A stretch of 12,082 nt of DNA from Gemmatimonadota bacterium (GTDB lineage: Bacteria; Gemmatimonadota; Gemmatimonadetes; Gemmatimonadales; Gemmatimonadaceae). The stretch's first letter is position 1; each line of letters starts with the position of its first letter. Of this stretch, positions 5,642-12,082 are shown in pieces. The position numbers were made by a program, and so were the translations under genes. The notes beneath the pieces are model-generated. The model ran no database searches, was not told the origin of the DNA, and saw only the letters and a list, made by a program, of their open reading frames with translations. The stretch is from positions 1-12,082 of the forward strand of contig QHUV01000128.1 of assembly GCA_003222065.1 (NCBI GenBank), in the 5' to 3' direction.

Positions 5642-8032
5642 GTGCGCGAGATTGGCGCCGGCGGAATGGCGACCGTCTATCTCGCGCGCGATCTCAGGCA
5701 CGACCGTGCCGTTGCCCTCAAGGTGTTGCGGCCAGAGCTCGGAGCGACCGCCGTCGCCAGCGCGCTCGACTACGCGCACCGCCACGGTGTTATTCATCGC
5801 GACCTCAAGCCCGAGAACATCCTCCTTCACGAGGGCGAGCCGGTCGTCAGCGACTTCGGGATCGCGCTCGCCGTGAGGCACGCCGCTGGCGAGCGGATCA
5901 CGCAGAGCGGGATCTCGTTGGGCACGCCGCAGTACATGTCACCCGAGCAAGCGACGGCCGACCGTCAGATCGACGCGCGGACCGACATCTACTCGTTAGG
6001 TGCCGTCCTCTACGAGATGCTCGCCGGCGAGCCGCCACACACCGCGTCGACGACCCAGGCGATCGTCGCCCGGGTGCTCACCGAGAAGCCGAGGAGTGTC
6101 CGCGCCACGCGTTCGTCGGTGCCCCCTCACGTCGACGCGGCCATCGAGCGCGCGCTCGAGAAGGTGCCGGCGGATCGCTGGGCGACCGCCGGGGAGTTCT
6201 GCGACGCCCTACAGAGCCCGTCCCGCGTCGGTGGCGCCAGATTCGCCACACCTCGGGCCGGCGCCGGCGGGCGGCGCCGGCGCCTTCTAGGCCTAACGAC
6301 GATCATCCTCGTCCTGACTGTGATCGGCGCCTCGTGGCGATGGCTGCACCCTGTACCGCCGATGGCGCCGCCTGTTCGCTTCGTCCTCGCGCTCCCGACC
6401 GACCGACGCGTGCGCGATGCCACCGGGACGACGATCGCGCTGTCACCGGACGGGACTCGGCTCGCATACGTCGGGCGCGCAGGTGAGGGACGACGGCTCT
6501 ACGTTCGACGTTTGGATCAGCTCGACGTGCAGGTGCTTCCTGGAACACAAAACGCGGCCTCGCCCTTCTTTTCCCCCGACGGAGAATGGGTCGCCTTTTT
6601 CAGCGAAGATGCGAAGCTCAAGAAGGTGGCCCTTGCGGGTGGCGCGCCGGTCGTGATTGCCGACGCCCCGGCAGTTCGCGGCGGCAGCTGGGGCGACGAC
6701 GACAACATCATCTTCGCGGCGGGTAACGGACTTCTCCGTGTCTCGGCGAACGGCGGCCGTGTCGACACCCTGACCCACCCGGATTCCATGCGCGGGGAGC
6801 TCGCCGTGCACTCGTGGCCGCAGATCGAGCCGGGAGGAGACGCCGTCGTCTTCATGGCGTCGACGTCCAACATTCGCACAGCAAAGACAGGCATCCTCTC
6901 GCTCCGCGCTAGGTCGACGGCGCCGAGATTTTTCGACCATCCCTGTCTCAGCCCCCGCTTCGCGCAACGTGATCGCCTGCTCTGCCCCATCGCTGATGGT
7001 AGCGTGCTCGCTATTCCGTTCGACCCGCGCAGCCTCGAAATCAGCGGTCGTCCTGACGCGGTGCTCCACGAGGTGTACGTGAAAGGCGGCGGTGGTGCTA
7101 TTTACGCGGTCGCTCGAAACGGTACGTTGGCGTATCTGCAAGGCTCGGCGACGCGTCGACTGATGCTGATCGACCAAAGCGGCCGAGAGGAGCCGTTCCT
7201 CGAGAGTCCCGAGCAGCTCGAGTATCCGCGCTTCTCGCCCGACGGCCGACGCTTGGCGCTGCAGATCGGTCCGCCCGGCTCGCCGGACATCTGGATCTAT
7301 CCGCTGCCGCGCGGGCCTCTTTACCGCCTAACGACCGGCGGCAACAACATGTATCCCGAGTGGAGTCCCGACGGTGAGCGCGTAATCTTTTCCTCCGATC
7401 GCGGAACTGGATTCGATATTTACTGGCAGCGGGCGGACGGCATCGGCCCCGCGGAGCCTCTGCTCGTGGCGCCGGGCGATCAAACCGAGGCGATGATGGC
7501 GCCTAACGGCGATCTGGTTGCGCGCGCCGGTACCGGCAATGGGCGCGATCTCGTGACCTTCCATATTGGCGACCGACAGGCACGTCCGTTCGTTCAGACG
7601 CCGGACGTTCCTGAGCAGTCACCGCGCCTTTCACCCGATGGCCAGTGGGTCGCTTACTTCGCGAACGAGACAGGTCGCTTCGAGGTGTATGTGCGTCCCT
7701 TTCCCAGCGCTGGCGGGCGATGGACGATTTCCACCGACGGTGGGACCTTCCCATTATGGTCGCGGGACGGCCACACATTGTACTACTGGCACGGCACGCA
7801 GGTCATGGCTGCTCAGGTCGCGACGTCTCCAAAATTCAGTGTCGTCGGCGGCCCGGTTCTTCTCTTCGAGCGCAATCAAGGCCAGGGCGGCCACCCACCG
7901 TATGATGTGACGCCAGACGGCAAGCACTTCGTGATGGTGAAATCGGCGTCGGAGGAAGCAGATCTCATTGTGGTGCTGAACTGGGTCGACGAATGGCGCA
8001 ACGTTAGGCGGCAGGCTCGTCCGTCGCCGTGA
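5642..8032 (+). CDS. Transmembrane Ser/Thr protein kinase with PD40/TolB-like propeller, kinase N-lobe internally truncated
   Basis: Counting from GTG 5642 the protein has 796 residues (813 if AUC 5591 is the start). The N-lobe begins with a glycine-rich loop GAGGMATVY (5-13) and an ATP-binding-type lysine ALK (K27). Then HRDLKPEN (52-59), DFG (71-73), GTPQYMSPE (94-102) and DIYSLGAVLYEML (115-127) follow. Only 27 residues separate K27 from the HRD Asp (D54); about 95-100 is normal. Thus the alpha-C helix with its glutamate, beta 4-5 and the hinge are missing, and kinase activity is doubtful. One membrane segment (about 215-233, after four arginines) leads to an extracytoplasmic propeller. 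Its PD40-type repeats include LSPDGTRLAYVG, FSPDGEWVAFFS, FSPDGRRLALQ, WSPDGERVIFSSD and LSPDGQWVAYFA. The frame is otherwise open to the usual NWVDEW end. The epimerase-like gene starts 13 nt downstream. Confidence 0.87.
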   Translation: MREIGAGGMATVYLARDLRHDRAVALKVLRPELGATAVASALDYAHRHGVIHRDLKPENILLHEGEPVVSDFGIALAVRHAAGERITQSGISLGTPQYMSPEQATADRQIDARTDIYSLGAVLYEMLAGEPPHTASTTQAIVARVLTEKPRSVRATRSSVPPHVDAAIERALEKVPADRWATAGEFCDALQSPSRVGGARFATPRAGAGGRRRRLLGLTTIILVLTVIGASWRWLHPVPPMAPPVRFVLALPTDRRVRDATGTTIALSPDGTRLAYVGRAGEGRRLYVRRLDQLDVQVLPGTQNAASPFFSPDGEWVAFFSEDAKLKKVALAGGAPVVIADAPAVRGGSWGDDDNIIFAAGNGLLRVSANGGRVDTLTHPDSMRGELAVHSWPQIEPGGDAVVFMASTSNIRTAKTGILSLRARSTAPRFFDHPCLSPRFAQRDRLLCPIADGSVLAIPFDPRSLEISGRPDAVLHEVYVKGGGGAIYAVARNGTLAYLQGSATRRLMLIDQSGREEPFLESPEQLEYPRFSPDGRRLALQIGPPGSPDIWIYPLPRGPLYRLTTGGNNMYPEWSPDGERVIFSSDRGTGFDIYWQRADGIGPAEPLLVAPGDQTEAMMAPNGDLVARAGTGNGRDLVTFHIGDRQARPFVQTPDVPEQSPRLSPDGQWVAYFANETGRFEVYVRPFPSAGGRWTISTDGGTFPLWSRDGHTLYYWHGTQVMAAQVATSPKFSVVGGPVLLFERNQGQGGHPPYDVTPDGKHFVMVKSASEEADLIVVLNWVDEWRNVRRQARPSP
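5735..5758 (+). other. Inferred deletion junction in the kinase domain
   Basis: The join is PELGA|TAVASALDYAH (residues 31-46). PELGA normally leads into the alpha-C region, while VASALDYAHRHG normally follows the hinge and helix D just before HRDLKPEN. About 70 residues are missing with the frame kept. This is inferred from kinase subdomain order. Confidence 0.6.
6257..6284. repeat. Two adjacent 12-nt perfect palindromes
   Basis: GCCGGCGCCGGC (6257-6268) and GGCGCCGGCGCC (6273-6284) are each self-complementary. They lie in the Gly/Arg-rich linker before the kinase's membrane segment. A further palindrome, TAGGCCTA (6288-6295), and a GCCTAACG octamer (6291-6298) follow. They may only reflect GC-rich linker codons. 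Confidence 0.5.
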
Positions 8033-8045
8033 CGGAATCCGATCG

Positions 8046-8705
8046 ATGAACGTCGTCATTTTCGGGGCGACAGGCATGGTCGGCCAGGGCGTGCTCCGCG
8101 AATGCCTACTCGATCGTGAGATCACGCGCGTCGTTATTGTCGGCCGCACCGCGCCACCCGCGAACGACCCGAAGCTCCACGCACTCGTCGTTCCCGACCT
8201 CTTCGATCTGTCGCCAGTCGCCGCCGAGCTCACCGATCTCGATGCCTGCTTCTACTGCATCGGCGTCACGTCGTTAGGTATGAGCGAGGCCGAGTATGCT
8301 CGCGTCACCCACGACCTCACACTGTCGATTGCCTCCCGGCTCGTTGCGAATAATCCGCGACTGGCCTTCGTGTTCGTGTCCGGCGGCGGCGCCGACAGCT
8401 CCGAACGCGGTCGCGTCATGTGGGCGCGCGTCAAAGGAAGGACCGAGAACGCGCTCCTCGCGATGCCCTTCAGGTCGGTCACAATTGTCCGGCCCGGACT
8501 CATCGTTCCCTTGCACGGTATCACGTCGCGTACAGGATGGTACAACGTCTTTTATGGATTGATGAGGCCCTTCTTGCCCCTCTTCCAGCGAGTGACGCCG
8601 GGCTACGTCACGACGACGGAGCGCCTCGGCCGTGCCATGATCCGAATCGCGCGAGGTGGGTTTGATCGCCAGGTACTCGAAGGCCAGAGCTTCGGACGAG
8701 TCTGA
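8046..8705 (+). CDS. NAD(P)-binding epimerase/SDR-like protein (atypical short-chain dehydrogenase)
   Basis: A 219-residue Rossmann-fold protein, cytoplasmic by sequence. The N-terminus FGATGMVGQG (6-15) is the NAD(P)-binding GxxGxxG loop, after the first beta strand NVVIF. Residues about 68-78 (CFYCIGVTSLG) and 108-117 (FVFVSGGGAD) are the conserved strands. KGRTENALL (130-138) gives the position of the active-site-type lysine, although the usual Tyr is not evident four residues before it (MWARVK). The family resembles NAD(P)H-binding/HTATIP2-like proteins; the substrate cannot be inferred. It starts 13 nt after the kinase stop with no strong Shine-Dalgarno, so it may be co-transcribed. 77 nt separate it from the next gene, and I see nothing in that gap except the next gene's ribosome-binding site. 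Confidence 0.82.
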   Translation: MNVVIFGATGMVGQGVLRECLLDREITRVVIVGRTAPPANDPKLHALVVPDLFDLSPVAAELTDLDACFYCIGVTSLGMSEAEYARVTHDLTLSIASRLVANNPRLAFVFVSGGGADSSERGRVMWARVKGRTENALLAMPFRSVTIVRPGLIVPLHGITSRTGWYNVFYGLMRPFLPLFQRVTPGYVTTTERLGRAMIRIARGGFDRQVLEGQSFGRV

Positions 8706-8773
8706 GAGAGGCTGCCATTGACGAGCGGCGCTCTGCGTAAGAGAATCAGCCGCGTCGCGAGTCCTCCAACCGC

Positions 8774-8777
8774 GGAG
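8774..8777 (+). promoter_or_regulatory. Shine-Dalgarno of the Gfo/Idh/MocA gene
   Basis: GGAG is followed by five bases and the ATG at 8783. It supports the start that includes the Tat signal. Confidence 0.6.
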
Positions 8778-8782
8778 ACGAC

Positions 8783-10126
8783 ATGTCCAAAGACCAGTTC
8801 TCACGTCGCGAGTTCCTTGGCGTCAGCGCCGCCGCCGTCGCCGGCGCGTCACTCGCCGGCACGCCGGCGCTCTCCACCCTTGCCGCCGCCCGTCGGCTCG
8901 CGCCTAGCGATCGCGTTCGCTTTGGCATGATCGGCATCGGCATGCAGGGCAACAACCTGCTTGGCACCTCGATCCGGCTCGACGGCGTCGAGTGCGCGGC
9001 CGCGTGCGACCTCTATGATGGTCGCCATACCCTCGCCCGCGAGATCGTTAGGCCGGATCTCCCGGTGACGCGTCGATACAAGGAGCTGCTCGACAACAAG
9101 GACATCGATTGCATTGTTGCCGCCGTGCCCGATCACTGGCATCGGCAAGTCGTGATCGATGCGGTGAGCGCCGGGAAGGACATCTACTGCGAGAAGCCGA
9201 TGTCCCACACTCCCGCCGACGGCGTGGCGATGGTCGACGCGGCTAAAAAGAGTGGCCGCATCGTGCAAATCGGCTCGCAGCGCGTCAGCTCGCAGATCTG
9301 CGCCAAGGCGAAGGACATGATCGCGCAGGGAATGCTCGGTGAGATGATGCTCATCGAAGGTTGGCTCGGCCGCAACGATCCAAACGGCGCGTGGGAATAT
9401 CCGCCGCCGCCCGATCTGTCACCGGCGAACCTCGACTGGAACACCTGGCAGGGGACGGTGACGCCGAAGGTGGCCTTCAATCCATACATCTTCGCGCGCT
9501 GGCGCTGCTGGCGAGAGTACGGCACGGGCGTCGCCGGCGATCTGCTCGTTCATCTCGTGAGCGGCATGATGTACATGACGGGGATGAACCAGCCGCCGAC
9601 ACAAGCGATGGCGGTCGGCAGCATCCGTCGCTGGAAGGACGGCCGCAACATGCCCGACGTCCACTCCGTGCTCTACTACTATGGCGATCTCCCCGTCTCG
9701 ATGCGGCTGAATCTGGGCACGGCGATGCCGGAGACGTATCGCTTTCAGGGAACGAAGGGGTTGCTGGAGGTCACCGGCGACAGGATCACCTTCACGCCAC
9801 AGAGTGGGAAGGACGAATCACCGAGCTACTACGCGTACAGCTTCCCGCGCGCCTTACGAGACGCGTACTTCAAGAAGTGGCACGAGGAGAACGACCCGAA
9901 GATCGGCCAGGTCCCGATGCCGGAGACGATCTCCTTCAGCGGACCGGACTACGACGACATTCGGCCGCACCTGTGGAATTTCTTCGAGGCGGTGCGCAAT
10001 CGGCGGCCGGTAGTCGAGGACATCGTCTTCGGGCATAACGCGGCGCTTGCGTGTCATATGGCCAATGATTCGTACTTCAAGCGAAGTGCCGTGTCCTCGG
10101 CAAACATGTCCGTTAGCAGTGGCTGA
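8783..10126 (+). CDS. Tat-exported Gfo/Idh/MocA family oxidoreductase
   Basis: A 447-residue NAD(P)-dependent oxidoreductase, expected to act on a sugar, polyol or glycoside. The N-terminus carries a twin-arginine signal, SRREFLG (7-13), then a hydrophobic Ala-rich stretch, which indicates export folded and with cofactor. The Rossmann motif GIGMQG is at 51-56. AAVPDHWHRQ (113-122) and the catalytic-site signature CEKPM (136-140) follow in normal order. The C-terminal domain includes DWNTWQG and WRCWREYGTG, typical of the secreted members of this family, and ends with the conserved FEAVRNRRPVVEDIVFGHNA. Length is normal and I see no break. It is 12 nt upstream of the aldo/keto reductase, so the two probably form one operon handling related carbonyl or sugar substrates in different compartments. 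The substrate is unknown. Confidence 0.92.
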   Translation: MSKDQFSRREFLGVSAAAVAGASLAGTPALSTLAAARRLAPSDRVRFGMIGIGMQGNNLLGTSIRLDGVECAAACDLYDGRHTLAREIVRPDLPVTRRYKELLDNKDIDCIVAAVPDHWHRQVVIDAVSAGKDIYCEKPMSHTPADGVAMVDAAKKSGRIVQIGSQRVSSQICAKAKDMIAQGMLGEMMLIEGWLGRNDPNGAWEYPPPPDLSPANLDWNTWQGTVTPKVAFNPYIFARWRCWREYGTGVAGDLLVHLVSGMMYMTGMNQPPTQAMAVGSIRRWKDGRNMPDVHSVLYYYGDLPVSMRLNLGTAMPETYRFQGTKGLLEVTGDRITFTPQSGKDESPSYYAYSFPRALRDAYFKKWHEENDPKIGQVPMPETISFSGPDYDDIRPHLWNFFEAVRNRRPVVEDIVFGHNAALACHMANDSYFKRSAVSSANMSVSSG

Positions 10127-10138
10127 CGTCGCGATCAA

Positions 10139-11230
10139 ATGTCGAACTCTCACTACGTGGCCGACGACGCTCGCTACAACGGGATGCCCTATCGCCGCAC
10201 CGGCCTGAGCGGCGTCCGTCTGCCCGCCATCTCACTCGGGCTCTGGCAGAACTTCGGCGGCGTTGACGTCTTCGAGACCCAGCGCGTCATCGTTAGGCGC
10301 GCATTCGACCTCGGCGTCACCCACTTCGATCTCGCCAACAATTACGGCCCGCCACCCGGCTCGGCCGAGGAGAACTTCGGCACCATCCTCGCCCGTGATC
10401 TCAAGTCGTACCGCGATGAGCTGATCATATCGACCAAGGCGGGCTACCTCATGTGGCCCGGCCCATATGGCGAATGGGGCTCTCGGAAATATCTCATCGC
10501 GAGTCTCGATCAGAGTCTCCAGCGCATAGGACTCGACTACGTCGACATCTTTTACTCGCACCGGCTCGATCCTGACACGCCGCTCGAGGAGACGATGTCG
10601 GCCCTCGACCAAGTGGTTAGGCAGGGCAAGGCGCTTTACGTTGGCATCTCGTCTTACTCTCCCGACGCGACGCGCCGTGCCGCGGCAATCCTCGACGGGC
10701 TCGGCACGCGGTGTCTCATCCATCAGCCGTCTTATTCGATGCTGAATAGGTGGGTCGAGGACGGATTGCTCAACACCCTTGGAGAGCTCGGGATCGGGTG
10801 CATCGCATTTTCGCCGCTCGCGCAGGGCATGCTCACCGACAAGTACCTGAAGGGCATTCCGGAGGGCTCACGCGTCACGAGAAGCGAATCGCTCTCGAAG
10901 AGCTTCCTCTCTCAAAGCAACATCGAGCGCATCCGCGGATTGAATGACATAGCACGCAGTCGCGGTCAGACCCTCGCGCAGATGGCGATTGCGTGGGTTC
11001 TCCGCGACCCGAGGGTCACGTCGGCGCTCGTCGGTGCACGGACCGTCGAGCAGCTCGAGGATAGCCTCGGCGCCTTACGACACCTCGATTTCACCGCCGG
11101 CGAGTTGAAGCAGATCGAGCAGCTTGCCACCGATGGCGGCATTGACATCTGGCGGGCCAGCGCGCGGAGCCCGGCACCACGACCAGCTTCCGAGGCTCGG
11201 GCCGTCACCTCGGCGGCGCAGCAATCCTGA
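10139..11230 (+). CDS. yghZ: Aldo/keto reductase, YghZ/L-glyceraldehyde 3-phosphate reductase type
   Basis: A 363-residue cytoplasmic NADPH-dependent aldo/keto reductase. It closely matches my memory of E. coli YghZ (Gpr) over much of its length: FDLANNYGPPPGSAEENFG, STKAGYLMWPGPYG, SRKYLIASLDQSLQRIGLDY and FYSHRLDPDTPLEET. The catalytic tetrad is D64, Y69, K100 and H141. QPSYSMLNRWVE and FSPLAQGMLTDKY are also family signatures, and the NADP-binding end (about 308-325, SALVGARTVEQLEDSLG) is present. E. coli YghZ reduces L-glyceraldehyde 3-phosphate and detoxifies methylglyoxal; the same role here is inferred. The N-terminal ADDARYNGMPYRRTG fits the YghZ start, so ATG 10139 is kept despite no clear Shine-Dalgarno. 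The last ~20 residues are a non-conserved Ala/Pro-rich tail. Confidence 0.93.
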   Translation: MSNSHYVADDARYNGMPYRRTGLSGVRLPAISLGLWQNFGGVDVFETQRVIVRRAFDLGVTHFDLANNYGPPPGSAEENFGTILARDLKSYRDELIISTKAGYLMWPGPYGEWGSRKYLIASLDQSLQRIGLDYVDIFYSHRLDPDTPLEETMSALDQVVRQGKALYVGISSYSPDATRRAAAILDGLGTRCLIHQPSYSMLNRWVEDGLLNTLGELGIGCIAFSPLAQGMLTDKYLKGIPEGSRVTRSESLSKSFLSQSNIERIRGLNDIARSRGQTLAQMAIAWVLRDPRVTSALVGARTVEQLEDSLGALRHLDFTAGELKQIEQLATDGGIDIWRASARSPAPRPASEARAVTSAAQQS

Positions 11231-11234
11231 CGAT

Positions 11235-12082
11235 CTAGGTGTATCGCAGCCACCAGTCGCTCCGCCGCGCTTTCAGATCCGCGTACCACCGGCAAGGCAG
11301 ATACATGAGCGCCACGACGATGGCCCACGCGACGTACACCCCCGGAAGCGGCACGCCATACCACGATGGTATCGACGCCGGATCCGTGACGACGAGGATT
11401 CGACGCAGCTCCCCGCGCTGCAGAAAGGCGAGCCCCATAGCCAACGCGTGCGCCAGATAGATATGTACGATGTAATAGAACAGCGGGACACGTCCGTAGA
11501 CCGATAGCCAGTCGGTCAACCGGCTTCGCTTCCCGTCAACGAGGGCGAGCGCGACAAGAATTGGCCCGAGCGTCATCAGCAAAAAGTCGAGCGACGGCGG
11601 ATACTTCATAACGTTGAGAAACGACGCGACGGTGAGTGCCGGAGATCTCTGCGCGGACCATGGAAAGGGATTGCCATAGCCGTTCAACCAGCGCACAACG
11701 ACGAAGGCCGCCGTTGTGAGAAGCCCCGCCACGAGTAGAAACCGGCGGCGCCGCGGCGCTTCCCACGCGTAGACGTCCGCCAACACGTAGCCGAGGGCCA
11801 TAACGGCGACCCAAGGCACGAGCGGATAGGCGATGAAGAGTTTCCCGGGGATTGCAAAGCCCGGCACGTGCAGGATGTGCCAGAGTGGCGACGGCGGCAC
11901 CCCATCGAGCAGGTTGTGTCCGACGATTGTCACCAGGGCGCCGACGGCCACGACGGCGCGCGGCAGATGAACGAGAGCCGCCATCACGACCATCGACCAT
12001 CCCAACGCCCAGATTACGAGCGCGTACGCGGGGATCAAGCGAAATCCGAACTGCCACCCGATCGCGCTCACCGTGACGTCGA
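11235..12082 (-). CDS. DUF1624/HGSNAT-like membrane acyltransferase (5' end cut by window edge)
   Basis: A polytopic inner-membrane protein of the heparan-alpha-glucosaminide N-acetyltransferase-like family, expected to move an acetyl group from acetyl-CoA across the membrane. The frame is open to the right edge, so the N-terminus, which should hold the family's key residues, is missing; the GTG at 12071 is internal. At least six hydrophobic segments are seen in the 278 residues, for example LIPAYALVIWALGWSMVVMA and LFIAYPLVPWVAVMALGYVL. The signature KYPPSLDFLLMTLGPILVAL (about 155-174) and GRVPLFYYIVHIYLAHALA (about 192-210) are characteristic of DUF1624. The stop lies 4 nt from the convergent aldo/keto reductase stop. 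Family is confident; the acetyl acceptor is not known. Confidence 0.88.
   Translation of the reverse strand, partial: DVTVSAIGWQFGFRLIPAYALVIWALGWSMVVMAALVHLPRAVVAVGALVTIVGHNLLDGVPPSPLWHILHVPGFAIPGKLFIAYPLVPWVAVMALGYVLADVYAWEAPRRRRFLLVAGLLTTAAFVVVRWLNGYGNPFPWSAQRSPALTVASFLNVMKYPPSLDFLLMTLGPILVALALVDGKRSRLTDWLSVYGRVPLFYYIVHIYLAHALAMGLAFLQRGELRRILVVTDPASIPSWYGVPLPGVYVAWAIVVALMYLPCRWYADLKARRSDWWLRYT

Larger units (their letters stand above)
558..10298. repeat. Dispersed octamer CGTTAGGC (11 exact copies)
   Basis: CGTTAGGC starts on the plus strand at 558, 1731, 3233, 4989, 8002, 9046 and 10291. Its complement GCCTAACG starts at 3932, 6291, 7326 and 7501. Four more copies match the 7-mer CGTTAGG only (781, 1102 as complement, 5994, 8272), and GGTTAGGC is at 10615. 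Within genes the motif is read in all three frames (TLG, RLT, PN, VRR and a stop), so it is not a protein motif. The entry spans the scattered copies and is not a continuous element. Confidence 0.75.

Noticed and set aside
5494..6486. Plus-strand ORF of 330 codons overlapping the kinase
   Set aside because: It is a very Arg-rich frame-shifted reading of the kinase coding DNA, with no recognisable domain.
9848..11085. CGCCTTACGA (at about 9850 and 11080) as further members of the octamer family
   Set aside because: They differ from GCCTAACG by one base and occur only twice, so I did not count them.
11235..12071. DUF1624-like protein as a complete 278-residue gene starting at GTG 12071
   Set aside because: The frame stays open to the window edge, and family members have further N-terminal membrane segments.
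1..12082. tRNA, rRNA, CRISPR array, insertion sequence or prophage
   Set aside because: No cloverleaf, repeat-spacer array, transposase or integrase motif, or terminal repeats were seen on either strand.

Overview
The window looks like chromosomal DNA from a high-G+C, Gram-negative-type soil bacterium, most likely Gemmatimonadota. I infer this from family style, not from a marker gene. The clues are a secreted DPP-IV-like peptidase, a Ser/Thr kinase joined through one membrane segment to a PD40/TolB-like propeller, a TonB-type protein, and Tat-dependent Gfo/Idh/MocA and DUF1624-type proteins. There are no tRNAs, rRNAs, CRISPR arrays, transposases or phage genes.

Layout. Positions 1-1929 (minus) hold the N-terminal 643 residues of an exported S9 dipeptidyl-peptidase, cut by the left edge just after its catalytic serine. 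A 228-nt divergent intergenic region follows and carries a REP-like hairpin (2042-2104). Positions 2158-4305 (plus) encode a family B DNA polymerase that keeps its exonuclease and motif C but has lost motifs A and B. Its 3' end overlaps a TonB C-terminal-domain protein (4236-4994). That gene converges, with 3 nt between the stops, on a minus-strand YciI/DGPF protein (4998-5426). Divergent from it is a kinase-propeller gene (5642-8032, perhaps starting at an AUC at 5591) whose kinase domain lacks the segment from the alpha-C helix to the hinge. Then come an NAD(P)-binding epimerase-like gene (8046-8705), a Tat-exported Gfo/Idh/MocA oxidoreductase (8783-10126) and a YghZ-type aldo/keto reductase (10139-11230). 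The last two are 12 nt apart and probably form one sugar/carbonyl redox operon. A DUF1624/HGSNAT-like membrane acetyltransferase (11235 to the right edge, minus) converges on them.

Three observations stand out. First, two neighbouring genes each carry a clean in-frame loss of a catalytic-core segment (polymerase palm/fingers; kinase alpha-C to hinge), leaving long open frames. Second, an octamer, CGTTAGGC, occurs 11 times (15 as the 7-mer CGTTAGG) on both strands and in all reading frames, far more than base composition predicts. This points to a DNA-level signal. Third, the kinase has a well-placed Shine-Dalgarno in front of AUC and no ordinary start codon there. I do not see one coherent new multi-gene system. 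The genes look like separate housekeeping or accessory functions.
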